A stretch of 64,000 nt of DNA from Niallia nealsonii (GCF_002835805.1 NZ_PISE01000020.1:1-64000); one strand, 5' to 3'; counted from the first letter of the stretch, positions 10,629 through 19,547 are shown. Notes: generated by a model from the letters alone, not told the origin. A program made the numbers and translations.

Positions 10629-10679
10629 TATTTCACCACCTATGTATAAAATTAAATAGTTTTTATTATTCATTAGTAA

Positions 10680-10806
10680 TGATGTTTCAGTATTGAACCC
10701 TTGCCTTTCGGATTCTAAAACAAAATTAATACCATAATTCCCTTCAGCAGCCCAACCTTAAAATTGTTATCTTAACTAACTTAGATTCTAATATTGTATT
10801 AGAACT
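10680..10806 (-). ncRNA. Candidate EAR (eps-associated RNA) antitermination element
   Basis: In the 390-bp gap between the tyrosine kinase and the phosphoglycosyl transferase, this part is much more GC-rich than its surroundings. On the minus strand it opens with a perfect 8-bp hairpin (10786-10804). It continues with AAGGTTGGGCTGCTGAAGGG, then GGTATT, then CCGAAAGGCAAGGGTTC, then AATACTGAAAC; GGTATT can pair with AATACT. The position matches that of EAR in Bacillus eps operons, between the kinase gene and the next gene, where it promotes processive antitermination. The assignment rests on position and compact structure, not on a covariance search. Confidence 0.55.
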
Positions 10807-10858
10807 AATTAATATATTTATAGTTTTATTTGATCAATAATAATAATTAGTTGAGAGA

Positions 10859-10905
10859 CATTTTCTAAAACGCTATTTACTTTTTATAAAAAATTTTAGA
10901 AAATG
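10859..10905. repeat. 12-bp inverted repeat with long loop
   Basis: CATTTTCTAAAA and its exact complement TTTTAGAAAATG are separated by 23 nt, upstream of the candidate EAR segment and downstream of the kinase gene. It could be a leader hairpin or a terminator acted on by an antitermination element. The U-tract is poor. Confidence 0.4.
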
Positions 10906-11017
10906 CCAAATATTAATTCTTACATATATATTTCTTTATTTCTTTCCTATAGCTTTCTCTATAAAAATCCTTTTTTCTACAAATGAAAGATTTCATTTAC
11001 TCTGTTTTGATTACCTA

Positions 11018-11725
11018 TTAATTTGTTCCATAATAGTAATAATTGTTATGCTTATCTTGTTTCTTATTATTCAAGACAACGCCTAAAATTTTACCGTTAG
11101 ATGCTGATAACAATTCCTTTGTTTTGATTAAAGAGTCCTTTTCAGTAGAACCACTGCTCACAACTAATACACTGCCTTGACATATATTCGCCAAAATTTG
11201 TGCATCTGTTACCGCAAGTACGGGAGGAGTATCAAAAAGGATAACGTCAAATTCTTCAAGTGCTTGCTCCATAAAATGTTTCATTGCCCGTGAACTTAAT
11301 AGCTCAGACGGATTAGGAGGAACTGGTCCACTCGACAGGATAAATAAATTTTTTTCATCATGTGCCTGAACAGCTTCCATCAATGGCATTTGATTAGTTA
11401 ACACTGATGTTAAACCTGATGTGTTAAGGGTATTAAACGTATAATGTACAGTAGGTTTTCTTAAATCTGCATCCACTAACAAAACTGATTTACCTTGCTG
11501 TGCAAATACTACTGCTAAATTTGCCGTGGTTGTCGATTTCCCTTCACCTGGACCTGATGATGTTACCATGATAGTCCGTATTTCTTCATCAACACTAGAA
11601 AATAAAATATTTGTACGAATAGTTCTATATTGCTCAGAAATTGGCGATTTTGGATCATATTTTGTAATAAGTTTTCTTTTACTATCCAACAATCTTTTTT
11701 TGCTGATTTTATTACTTGCTGTCAA
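11018..11725 (-). CDS. BY-type protein tyrosine kinase (CpsD/CapB/YwqD)
   Basis: A 235-aa cytoplasmic bacterial tyrosine kinase. It shows Walker A SSGPGEGKSTTTANLA near residue 56, Walker A' SVLLVDADLRKP near 80, Walker B DVILFDTPPVLA near 160 and a C-terminal tyrosine cluster NNYYYYG for autophosphorylation. It works with the membrane activator encoded just upstream, with a 14-bp overlap, to control polymer length and export. It starts with TTG preceded by GAGGTGA. The matching phosphatase gene is intact at 32118 and decayed at 13773. Confidence 0.93.
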   Translation of the reverse strand: MTASNKISKKRLLDSKRKLITKYDPKSPISEQYRTIRTNILFSSVDEEIRTIMVTSSGPGEGKSTTTANLAVVFAQQGKSVLLVDADLRKPTVHYTFNTLNTSGLTSVLTNQMPLMEAVQAHDEKNLFILSSGPVPPNPSELLSSRAMKHFMEQALEEFDVILFDTPPVLAVTDAQILANICQGSVLVVSSGSTEKDSLIKTKELLSASNGKILGVVLNNKKQDKHNNYYYYGTN

Positions 11726-12452
11726 CTAAATCACCTCTATTTGTTCCTTGACGGCCTCTTAATTTAGCCTCTTTACTTTCATCTATTGTTGTAATTGCTC
11801 CTAAAACTGGCAATTCTAACAATTTTTCAATATCTTGTTCTGTTTTCACTGTATTATCTAAATACTCTAATAAAAAGGCGAGACCGATACCAACGATTAA
11901 TCCTACTACTGCTGCAATTACAATATTTAACGGTGGATTTGGACTAACCGGTGATTGATTCTCTTGATCATCTGCTAGTGGAAGAATATTTACATTATCA
12001 ACTTTCATTAATTTCTTTATTTGCTTTTCAAAAACCTCTGCTGTTTTGTTTGCAATTTCTAATGCTAATGCAGGATCAGGATCAGCAACAGATACTGTCA
12101 TAATTTGAGAATTTTGGGCACTTTCCACTGAAATTTTATTATTTAATTCTGCTACACTCATATCTAATTTTAAATCGTTGCGTACATTATTTAATATAGC
12201 TGCACTTTTAATAATGACACTATACGTATTAATTAGTTGAATATTTGTTTGTACTTCATTTTGGCTATAAATACTTTCGCTATCTTTCGCTTGGTTTACG
12301 AGAATTTGTGTTGAAGATTTGTATTCTGGTGTTATTAAGAAGTAACTTACTACTCCACTTATGATCATGGCGATTAATGTAATGGAGACTATTAATGCGA
12401 TTCTTTTTTTCAATGTTTGAAATAATTCTTTTAAGCTGATTGTTTCTTCCAT
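11712..12452 (-). CDS. Chain-length regulator / tyrosine kinase activator (CpsC/YwqC, Wzz domain)
   Basis: A 246-aa membrane protein with a first transmembrane segment around residues 18-38 and a second around 175-195. Between them is an extracytoplasmic Wzz domain with EYKSSTQILVNQAKDS, then NPPLNIVIAAVVGLIVG at the second membrane segment. The cytoplasmic tail activates the BY-kinase, whose gene it overlaps. It is the first gene of the EPS operon. The start ATG has TAGGAGG seven bases upstream. Confidence 0.92.
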   Translation of the reverse strand: MEETISLKELFQTLKKRIALIVSITLIAMIISGVVSYFLITPEYKSSTQILVNQAKDSESIYSQNEVQTNIQLINTYSVIIKSAAILNNVRNDLKLDMSVAELNNKISVESAQNSQIMTVSVADPDPALALEIANKTAEVFEKQIKKLMKVDNVNILPLADDQENQSPVSPNPPLNIVIAAVVGLIVGIGLAFLLEYLDNTVKTEQDIEKLLELPVLGAITTIDESKEAKLRGRQGTNRGDLVDSK

Positions 12453-12485
12453 GATTTCCTCCTAAAAAAAAATAAAAACATGATA

Positions 12486-12491
12486 ATTATA
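12486..12491 (-). promoter_or_regulatory. Likely extended -10 promoter of the EPS operon
   Basis: Read on the minus strand, TGATATAAT is an extended -10 element 34 bp before the cpsC-like start. No convincing -35 hexamer is spaced correctly, as is usual for extended -10 promoters. The 12453-12691 gap is shared with the divergent SGNH-like gene. Confidence 0.45.
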
Positions 12492-12691
12492 TCATATACC
12501 ATTGCAAAAATTGTCTTTTCTTGTAATACTTTTACTATTAATGTACTTTTGTATCTCCGAAATCTACTTTACCAAGTAATTTACATTTTTAATAGTCCTT
12601 TTTTATTTTAGGGAATAATTCCCTAACTATCTATCTACTTTTTATAATTATTAAGTCTTAATTTTCAATCATATTGTTTATGGAGGTTATA

Positions 12692-13456
12692 ATGAAAGCC
12701 ACTATTATTGCTTTTTTATCTATTTTGCTAGCTGCTGTTCTAGTAGTTGGAAATATTCATTGGGGGAATAGTCAAACTAGTTCACCTAGTAATCTAAAGA
12801 ATTCCTCTTCTAATTTAGAGAAAAGTATTGATTTAGATTACTATTTAAGCTTTGCTGAAGCATGGCCAGAAGATTCACAAAAACAATTCGAAACGACATT
12901 AAGCAATAATGCATCTTATCATATTGTATTATTAGGATCACAATCAATTGGTGACTCAAAAGTTGGTTTATTGCCTAACTTAAAAGAAGCATTAACAAAC
13001 ACTTACGATAAATATGTATCAATAGAAAATATTGTATATGATGAAACTTCAAGCAATTATGTATTGAATGGTGAAACAAAAAATTTAATTAAACAAAAAC
13101 CAGATATGATTATTTTTGAACCATTTCTTCTTGCAGATAATAATGTTTTAAATATTAATACTACGCTTAAAAATATCTCTACCATTATAAAAGAGACAAA
13201 AGAAGAACTGCCTAATGTGACATTTTTCTTACAACCAGCGAATCAAATCTATAATGCTAGTCTTTATCCAACTCAAGTGGCTGCATTAAAGAAATATGCA
13301 GCATCAGAAAATATTACATATCTAAATCATTGGGAGAATTGGCCAGAAGGCGATAGTAAAGAAGTCTTAGATTATATTAATCAAGATGGTACTCCTAATG
13401 AAAAAGGATATGAAGTCTGGAGCAATTATATAACTGATTTTTTAGTAAATAAATAA
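12692..13456 (+). CDS. Secreted/membrane-anchored SGNH-hydrolase-like protein
   Basis: A 254-aa protein with an N-terminal signal or anchor (MKATIIAFLSILLAAVLVVG) and an extracellular domain. The domain has VLLGSQSIGDSK, DMIIFEPFLLADNN, FFLQPANQ and a late NEKGYEVWSNYI region, resembling the blocks of GDSL/SGNH proteins found in polysaccharide loci. The classical GDSL serine block reads LLGSQSIGD, so catalytic competence is uncertain. It may deacetylate or acetylate the exopolysaccharide. The start ATG is chosen because GGAGGT lies six bases upstream; an upstream TTG lacks this. It is divergent from the EPS operon. Confidence 0.72.
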   Translation: MKATIIAFLSILLAAVLVVGNIHWGNSQTSSPSNLKNSSSNLEKSIDLDYYLSFAEAWPEDSQKQFETTLSNNASYHIVLLGSQSIGDSKVGLLPNLKEALTNTYDKYVSIENIVYDETSSNYVLNGETKNLIKQKPDMIIFEPFLLADNNVLNINTTLKNISTIIKETKEELPNVTFFLQPANQIYNASLYPTQVAALKKYAASENITYLNHWENWPEGDSKEVLDYINQDGTPNEKGYEVWSNYITDFLVNK

Positions 13457-13482
13457 TACGAGCAAATTTGCTCGTATTATTT
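13451..13482 (+). terminator. Perfect 32-bp palindrome, terminator of the SGNH-like gene
   Basis: AAATAATACGAGCAAA is followed at once by its exact complement. The palindrome overlaps the stop codon and is followed by a T-rich stretch (TATTTGTTCTTT). It should act as an intrinsic terminator. Confidence 0.7.
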
Positions 13483-13772
13483 ATTTGTTCTTTATAAAGT
13501 ACATTTATCATAGCATCGTCCTTTATTTGCGTAAATAGGGAAACTTGGGTTTTTTTGTCGTTTTCCAATTGTAAACGATACCAGTTTCTTCTATATATAT
13601 TTTGTTTGTTAAAAAACATTCAACTTTACTTACAAAATATGGTGAATAACTTGAATAAAGGTACATTAGAAATGTTTTAAATATTGACGAAACATATTCT
13701 AGAGTGAAATTCATCAATAGAGATTTCGCTAATAGATAATTTAGATGTAAAACAAATCCTTCAGGATTATCA
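13483..13772. other. Non-coding remnant region
   Basis: Only short broken frames are visible. A 64-codon open stretch on the minus strand (13523-13717) has no ribosome binding site and no recognisable domain. The position, between a terminator and a pseudogene, suggests decayed EPS-locus DNA. Confidence 0.4.
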
Positions 13773-14247
13773 TTAAAGTGTCCCTAGAAAATTCTTTCTT
13801 TTAATTGACCGTGACATTTCTTTATAAATATTTTGGTCTTTTATTATCTTTTTCTTGCTGGATAGACAATTATGCAATAACGCCTTTTATTTGCATATTA
13901 TATAATAATTTTTTCTACAATCTTGGCACAGATGAAAACAAAAATTCTACAAACAACTAATTGGTATAATTCAACATTAGACTTTTCTTTTTTGATGGTC
14001 TTTTAACGTTTCCCCGTATATTCTTACTTGTGATCTTAGCAGAATGAATAATCGCACCTCTTCTTCTGTAAAACTTTATTTAACTCTGTAATATATCTAT
14101 CGGTATCGTATTTAGTATTACAGTGATGAGAGGTAGCTTAATAATTATTTTCTTCTACTACCTTTTTTGCTATCTTCTAAACTATTTTCTATTGAACTTA
14201 GGCCATCATCAATTCTAGGCAATATATGAAAATGAAATATCTATCAA
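13773..14247 (-). pseudogene. Decayed copy of the CpsB/YwqE tyrosine-protein phosphatase
   Basis: Translated in shifting frames on the minus strand, this segment aligns along its whole length to the intact phosphatase at 32118-32885. In order, it gives HFHILPRIDDGLSSIENSLE (intact: HCHILPGIDDGASSIEDSLE), a TSHH remnant of TPHH, ITELNKVLQKK, VRIYGETLKDHQK, SSVPR and LLYNMQIKGVIA. It ends with NIYKEMSRSIKRKNFLGTL (intact: NVYKEMPQPIRKKKKFLGIF). It has several frameshifts and in-frame stops and is about 290 bp shorter, with most of the C-terminal half deleted. The first codons are already frame-shifted by one extra T. Confidence 0.85.
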
Positions 14248-14473
14248 ATTTTCAGCTTCTTTGTTTATTCATCCATCATTATATTTATCTCAAAAAACCT
14301 TTTTATAAAAAGGAATAACATTACTCTCATAGTTAATCAGAGACACAATGACATCGTTATATAATTCAAACAAAATCTTCCTCTTTTATTTTTTTAAATT
14401 CAACTTTATGATGACAATATAATATAAACATATTATTATAACAATGGTAATTGATATTTTAAGGGGGAATATT
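14248..14473. other. Gene-free stretch upstream of the Wzy-like gene
   Basis: A short minus-strand remnant frame (LFELYNDVIVSLINYESNVI) has neither start nor family assignment. The promoter of the plus-strand polymerase gene must lie here, but no clear hexamers could be chosen. Confidence 0.3.
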
Positions 14474-15694
14474 TTGATTAACTTTTTATTTTTCTTGAAA
14501 CCTATATTTGATATGTTATGGCAATATAAAGTACTTGATTTGCTCCTAATATGTTTGCTATTTTTGTTTCTTTTACAGAGAATGCACAATATAAAACTTA
14601 ATATCACTTCTTTTATTATGCTCACTTTTTCATTATTTATTCTTAGGTCCTTCTTTGCTAAAGTGGATTATTCAACATTGTCAATATTATTAAAAATTGG
14701 TTCGGCATTACTAATATTTTTTGCTGCACAGTTTAATAAAACTCCCAATAAAACAACAAAGTTAATAGAAAGTTCATACATTATTCCAGTTATAACAATA
14801 ATATTATTAGCTTTATTTGGAAAAGGTTATGTTTTATGGGGAAATGCGCTAACATTTGTAGGTCCATACTTTTATAAAACTGATTTAGCAATTGCAATTG
14901 TATTATCCATAATCTTTTTTAGAAACACTTTATTTCATGCTCAATCAAAAATTCTAAAATTTCTTGTTGGAATATATATTTTTGGTTTAGCTCCATTTTT
15001 AATATTAGAAGCCAATTCTCGAATGTTTTTAATTATTCTAGGTATTTTTTATATCATGATTATTATAGAGCTTACCAAGTACACTAGGAGAAAATTGAAT
15101 AAAAGTTTAACACGCATATTAATTGGGCTTTCTGTAGTCGGACTTATTTCTGGTTATTCTATTTATGATAACTATTTTAAACCAGATGATGCTCTCGAAA
15201 TAAAATTATCTACCCAGGATATTTTTTCACTAAGTAATACACAAGGCAGAAGTGGAATCTGGGAAGCTGAGATAACGCATTTTAAGGAGGCCGAGCACCC
15301 ATTTTTTGTTCTGTTTGGCTTTTATATTGATAAAGATGTAGAATTTAATACTTATTCTGCTAATGGCTTCGATGCCCACAATTCTTATTTAAAAGTCTTA
15401 ATAAATTTTGGTGTTTTTGGCCTTTGCACATATTTACTTTTCTTAGTTTTAATTTATATACGATTAAGTAAGCTGATTAAGGAAAACGTCTCAGATAAGG
15501 AAAAATATAACCATTTAATGACAATTCAAATGGTTTTTATATTTTTCCTTATCTCGGGATTAACACAATCTAATCTTGTTTATACTCAATCTTCTTGGTA
15601 TGCTTTTTATTTTATGGGATTATTGTTTAATCCATATTTATTTAACTTAAAAAACAAAGTCAATACAATAACAACCAAAAGTGCAGGTTTATAA
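14474..15694 (+). CDS. O-antigen ligase/polymerase family membrane protein (Wzy-like)
   Basis: A 406-aa protein with about 10-11 membrane segments. A large periplasm-facing loop contains SLSNTQGRSGIWEAEITHF and, later, the DAHNSYLKVLINFGVFGL motif typical of Wzy/WaaL-type enzymes (the H-N-x-Y-L segment). It probably polymerises the repeat units flipped by the Wzx at 3855. The start chosen is a TTG with AAGGGGG six bases upstream; an in-frame ATG 30 bp earlier lacks a ribosome binding site. It is encoded opposite to the rest of the EPS operon. Confidence 0.83.
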   Translation: MINFLFFLKPIFDMLWQYKVLDLLLICLLFLFLLQRMHNIKLNITSFIMLTFSLFILRSFFAKVDYSTLSILLKIGSALLIFFAAQFNKTPNKTTKLIESSYIIPVITIILLALFGKGYVLWGNALTFVGPYFYKTDLAIAIVLSIIFFRNTLFHAQSKILKFLVGIYIFGLAPFLILEANSRMFLIILGIFYIMIIIELTKYTRRKLNKSLTRILIGLSVVGLISGYSIYDNYFKPDDALEIKLSTQDIFSLSNTQGRSGIWEAEITHFKEAEHPFFVLFGFYIDKDVEFNTYSANGFDAHNSYLKVLINFGVFGLCTYLLFLVLIYIRLSKLIKENVSDKEKYNHLMTIQMVFIFFLISGLTQSNLVYTQSSWYAFYFMGLLFNPYLFNLKNKVNTITTKSAGL

Positions 15695-15713
15695 GAAAAG
15701 CCTGCACTTTTTA
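15677..15713 (+). terminator. Terminator after the Wzy-like gene
   Basis: AAAAGTGCAGG and CCTGCACTTTT form a perfect stem followed by TTAT. The stem includes the stop-codon region, and it also serves the convergent glycosidase gene. Confidence 0.8.
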
Positions 15714-15732
15714 TAATCATTAAAACTAATTA

Positions 15733-16989
15733 TTAATCCTTATAGACTAAAACTGGCATATTTGTTAAATAAATTTCTCCACCTGAGTAAGTATTTATTT
15801 CACCTATAGTGGAGAAATAATTTCCTTCTGAAAAACCCGGTGGAAGCTTAATTTTCTTTTCTGATTTTTCCGCCCATGCAATTATTCCTTTTTTTCCATC
15901 TTTTAGTTTAATATTAAGTAAATAATACCCTTCTTTATGTGAAAAATTTCTTATCGATGCACCAATTAACCAAGAACTAACATTTCTATAGGCAACTCCA
16001 GGTAATTTTATCGATTTTTGATTTAATAAATCAACTAACTGAATTTTTGATGTGGAGTAATCTAGACCATAAAAGTAATTTCTTTCAATCTCCATACCAA
16101 TCCCAATTAATAATGCTCTTGCTAAATATGAAGATGCTAGTTCATCTGGCATTATAGTCGAATTGTTTATTTCCTTATCCATAGTAAAATTTACCCAAGT
16201 AAATTCCGTATTCCAAATTGGCATTTGTTTTGAAGATGTTTCATCAACTACTTGTCTATAATTTTTTATTAAAGGAATCATTTCTTCAGGTGGATATGGA
16301 TTTACATACAGATGTACAGAGATAGCATCTACAAATTGTATTCCACCCGCTTTTAAATATGCCTCTAAAAAATGTACTCCTTCCATTCCATTAGCCATCC
16401 CCGGACTAACTATTATAATATTAGGATCAATTTTTTTTAATATATAATTAGCTTCTTTTGTTAAAGTAACCAACTCTTCAATGGAGCCTGAATAAAACCC
16501 TTTTATATTAACCTCATTCCAAATTTCATAAGCAGTAATCTTCCCTTTATAACGTTCCCCTACAGTTTTTACATACTTCCTCCAATCCTCTATATTCGCA
16601 GGAGGTATTGAATTATAATTATCTCCATATTCCGAAATAGATTTGTTTCCTGTAGCCCAGCTTGGTGGTTGCCCTAAGGTTAATAAGATTTCCTGATTAT
16701 TATCTAACGCTGCAGATACTAGCTGATCTAACTTTTTAAAATCGTATTTCCCTTTTTGCGGCTCTAAATTTAACCATTTAGTACCTGTGTCCCAAAAACG
16801 TACTGAACCATATCCTAAATTACCCATAGTATTTGAATGCAATGAATAGTTATTAGGGTTTTGTATATGCATACCAAAATAGGTACTGCTAATTTGATGT
16901 TGCTTCTTATTTTGGCATCCTGTAGATAAAAGTAAAATCATTAAAAAAATTAGAAATATTTTTTTAAGATAAGAAATTTTAACACTCAA
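15733..16989 (-). CDS. PslG-like lipoprotein glycoside hydrolase (clan GH-A)
   Basis: A 418-aa exported lipoprotein: the basic N-terminus and hydrophobic stretch end in LLLSTGCQNKK with a lipid-modifiable Cys near residue 25. The catalytic domain is a GH-A barrel. It shows YGSVRFWDTGTKWLNLEP, EILLTLGQPPSWATG, the acid/base Glu in AYEIWNEVN near residue 160 and the nucleophile Glu in PIWNTEFTWVNF near 260. It resembles PslG and GH39-type enzymes that trim or release exopolysaccharide during synthesis. The start is a TTG about 12 bases after AGGAGGTG. It probably acts at the outer face of the membrane on the polymer made by this locus. Confidence 0.82.
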   Translation of the reverse strand: MSVKISYLKKIFLIFLMILLLSTGCQNKKQHQISSTYFGMHIQNPNNYSLHSNTMGNLGYGSVRFWDTGTKWLNLEPQKGKYDFKKLDQLVSAALDNNQEILLTLGQPPSWATGNKSISEYGDNYNSIPPANIEDWRKYVKTVGERYKGKITAYEIWNEVNIKGFYSGSIEELVTLTKEANYILKKIDPNIIIVSPGMANGMEGVHFLEAYLKAGGIQFVDAISVHLYVNPYPPEEMIPLIKNYRQVVDETSSKQMPIWNTEFTWVNFTMDKEINNSTIMPDELASSYLARALLIGIGMEIERNYFYGLDYSTSKIQLVDLLNQKSIKLPGVAYRNVSSWLIGASIRNFSHKEGYYLLNIKLKDGKKGIIAWAEKSEKKIKLPPGFSEGNYFSTIGEINTYSGGEIYLTNMPVLVYKD

Positions 16990-17788
16990 AAGAAGAATTC
17001 ACCTCCTAACCTTTTCCTTTTTATAAGTATAATTGATATCAGTTTGATTTGTTATCTTATTTAATTATATATTCTAATAACTATCATACTCTAGTTATAT
17101 TATTTTGAATACATATGTATATGAGTTTTAACTCTTTCAAACTTCCCCTTGAAAAAAGAACTAGCCATTTGTAGCATTTATGTATACCAAAATGAAATTT
17201 TAAGCTATATCCCAAATTCGCTTAATACTATGATTATTCATCGGTTGTTCCATCCCCCTTAGACCCGTCTATTTTTTCCAAGTTCTAAGAAATTATTATA
17301 TCTATCACTATTTGTATTACATAATAAAATTTCTTGATTTTCAAGACGATCTCTTTCATATTTTATTTATTATTTTCAAAGAAAATAATATCCCTAGGAT
17401 GGAGGAAGCTCAAGACCTATTGATATATTGGATATATTCTATAGAATTTTTTAGTAAACATCACTGTGTTTTTCTAACTAAGAGCGAAAAATTAATTTTA
17501 TTGTTTCCTTGTATTCTCTCTAATTACAAAAAGCCAAAAGATAACTTCTTAATATACTACCCCTGCTAATTTGCTAACAACTCCCTTACCTTTGCCATGA
17601 TACAACCATCAGCAACTATCAAATAAAGCTTTGCCACTATATAAAATCATGATTCCTCTTTAATCTCCTATTTATTTCAAATATTCTTGTACTTTCTCTA
17701 GAAAATACCTATTTATTTTATTATTGTAGGATTTTGAATAAAATACTACAACGCAAATAAAATCAAAGCTATTTTTGATTTTTCCTAT
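16990..17788. other. Gene-poor spacer between EPS and maltose loci
   Basis: No supported gene. An 85-codon plus-strand frame at 17312-17569 starts with TTG, lacks a ribosome binding site and shows no domain. The segment around 17570-17650 reads on the minus strand as a short remnant (IVADGCIMAKVRELLAN) that I could not identify. It appears to be a junction of decayed DNA. Confidence 0.4.
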
Positions 17789-17833
17789 GAGAAAATTCTT
17801 ACCCCATGTGAAAAAACACAAAAACAGTGATTA
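17789..17833 (+). promoter_or_regulatory. Shared 45-nt element upstream of malP (copy 1)
   Basis: This segment aligns without gaps to 19866-19910 upstream of malA, with 36 of 45 positions identical. The core is ATGTGAAAAA, then ACAAAAAC, then GATTA. Since both genes belong to one pathway, it is a candidate operator for the RpiR-type regulator encoded at 21757. Confidence 0.5.
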
Positions 17834-17891
17834 CGTGCATTTTGCGGGTTTCGTATATTCAAGGGGAAAAGAATAGGCTACTATTAAAACG

Positions 17892-17905
17892 TGAAAGCGT
17901 TAGCA
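17892..17905 (+). promoter_or_regulatory. cre site (CcpA operator) upstream of malP
   Basis: TGAAAGCGTTAGCA matches the cre consensus TGWAANCGNTNWCA at all but one constrained position. It lies 50 bp before the malP start, so carbon catabolite repression of the PTS gene is expected. Confidence 0.75.
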
Positions 17906-17954
17906 ATTAATAAGTATATTATTTTTAGTAGATTAATGAGGAGGTTTTTTAGCG

Positions 17955-19547
17955 ATGATGCAAAAAGTTCAACGTTTTGGCGGGGCCTTATATGTGCCTG
18001 TACTGCTTTTTCCTTTTGCTGGGGTGGTTATTGGGTTAACTATTCTTTTTAAAAATCCATTGATTATGGGTTCGCTGGCAGATCCAGAAAGTCTGTGGTA
18101 TCAATGCTGGTTTATTATTGGTGAAGGTGCATGGGCGGTTTTAAGGCAGATGCCATTGCTGTTTGCGATTGGTATACCGATTGCACTGGCAAAGAAGGCG
18201 CATGCGCGAGCTTGTATGGAAGCATTGATCACGTATTTAACGTTTAATTATTTTATTAATGCTATTTTAACTGTATGGGGAGGCCCATTCGGTGTAGACT
18301 TTTCGGCAGAGGTTGGATCTGGCACAGGTTTGACTATGATAGCGGGAATTAAAACACTTGATACGAATATTATTGGTGCCATTGTTATTTCTTCTATTGT
18401 TGTATTTATTCATAATCGCTATTTTGATAAAAAACTGCCGGAATGGCTGGGCATTTTCCAAGGTACTTCTTATGTTGTTATTATCAGCTTTTTTCTGATG
18501 ATTCCTTTAGCCATCGCCACTTCCTATTTTTGGCCAATGGTCCAAAATGGCATCTCGTCTTTGCAGGCGTTTTTAGGGGGTGCAGGTGTTGTAGGTGTTT
18601 GGTTGTATACATTCTTGGAGCGTATTTTATTGCCTACTGGCTTGCATCATTTTATCTGGACTCCTTTCCTTTATGGACCTGCCATTATTGAAGGTGGCAT
18701 TAAAATTTACTGGATTGAGCATTTGACACAATTCGCAGCTTCCACCCAATCCTTAAGGGCGCTGTTCCCTGAAGGTGGCTTTGCAATGTATGGAAATGCC
18801 AAAATATTCGCAATGCCGGGAATTGCATGGGCACTTTATGCAACAGCAAGACCGGAAAAGAAAAAATTGGTGGCGTCTCTATTAATACCAGCAACGTTAA
18901 CCGCTGTTGTCGCAGGCATTACAGAGCCTCTTGAATTTACGTTCTTATTTATTTCTCCATTATTATTTGGGGTGCATGCTTTGCTCGCTGCTACTATGTC
19001 AGCTACCATGTATGCATTTGGCGTTACTGGATTAATGACAGGCGGATTCATTGAAATGGCAAGCAATAACTGGATACCGTTATTCTCCTCACATGGATCG
19101 ACTTACCTCATTCAATGGGGAATTGGTTTAACTTTTACTTTTATCTATTTTATGGTTTTCCGAACATTGATTCTAAAATTAAACATCGGTACTCCTGGTC
19201 GGGAGCTGGAAAGCGGATCGGAAACAAAATTATATACGAAAAAGGACTTTAAAGAGAAACAAGGAGAGAAAAAAGTTTCTTCTAGCAAAGACTCTGCTTT
19301 TTCTGACAAAGCAATGAGCTTTTTAGAGGCTTTAGGCGGATCGGAAAATATTGAGGATGTTATGAATTGTGCAACAAGATTGAGGGTCAGCGTAAAAGAT
19401 GAAAGCAAACTTCATCCTGATAGTGCGTTTCAGTTGGCTGGTGCACACGGAGTAGTCCGCAATGGAAAAGCGGTGCAGATTATTGTAGGTTTATCTGTTC
19501 CTCAAGTAAAAGAACAGTTTGAAATATTGCTTAAACAAGCTAATTAA
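17955..19547 (+). CDS. malP: PTS maltose/alpha-glucoside transporter subunit IICB
   Basis: A 530-aa membrane permease and phosphotransferase. The IIC domain (about residues 1-420, ten or so membrane segments) begins MMQKVQRFGGALYVPVLLFP and is closely like Bacillus subtilis MalP through PTGLHHFIWTPFLYGPAI and ITEPLEFTFLFISPLLFG. The C-terminal IIB domain carries the phosphorylated Cys in IEDVMNCATRLRVSV near residue 465. No IIA domain is fused, as in MalP, so IIA comes from another PTS protein. It imports maltose as maltose-6'-phosphate for MalA. AGGAGG precedes the start. Confidence 0.94.
   Translation: MMQKVQRFGGALYVPVLLFPFAGVVIGLTILFKNPLIMGSLADPESLWYQCWFIIGEGAWAVLRQMPLLFAIGIPIALAKKAHARACMEALITYLTFNYFINAILTVWGGPFGVDFSAEVGSGTGLTMIAGIKTLDTNIIGAIVISSIVVFIHNRYFDKKLPEWLGIFQGTSYVVIISFFLMIPLAIATSYFWPMVQNGISSLQAFLGGAGVVGVWLYTFLERILLPTGLHHFIWTPFLYGPAIIEGGIKIYWIEHLTQFAASTQSLRALFPEGGFAMYGNAKIFAMPGIAWALYATARPEKKKLVASLLIPATLTAVVAGITEPLEFTFLFISPLLFGVHALLAATMSATMYAFGVTGLMTGGFIEMASNNWIPLFSSHGSTYLIQWGIGLTFTFIYFMVFRTLILKLNIGTPGRELESGSETKLYTKKDFKEKQGEKKVSSSKDSAFSDKAMSFLEALGGSENIEDVMNCATRLRVSVKDESKLHPDSAFQLAGAHGVVRNGKAVQIIVGLSVPQVKEQFEILLKQAN

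Noticed and set aside
13523-13717. 64-codon minus-strand gene
   Set aside because: No ribosome binding site, no similarity recognised, lies in decayed DNA next to a pseudogene.
17312-17569. 85-codon open frame on the plus strand in the EPS-mal gap
   Set aside because: TTG start without ribosome binding site, no domain, AT-rich composition; best explained as chance.
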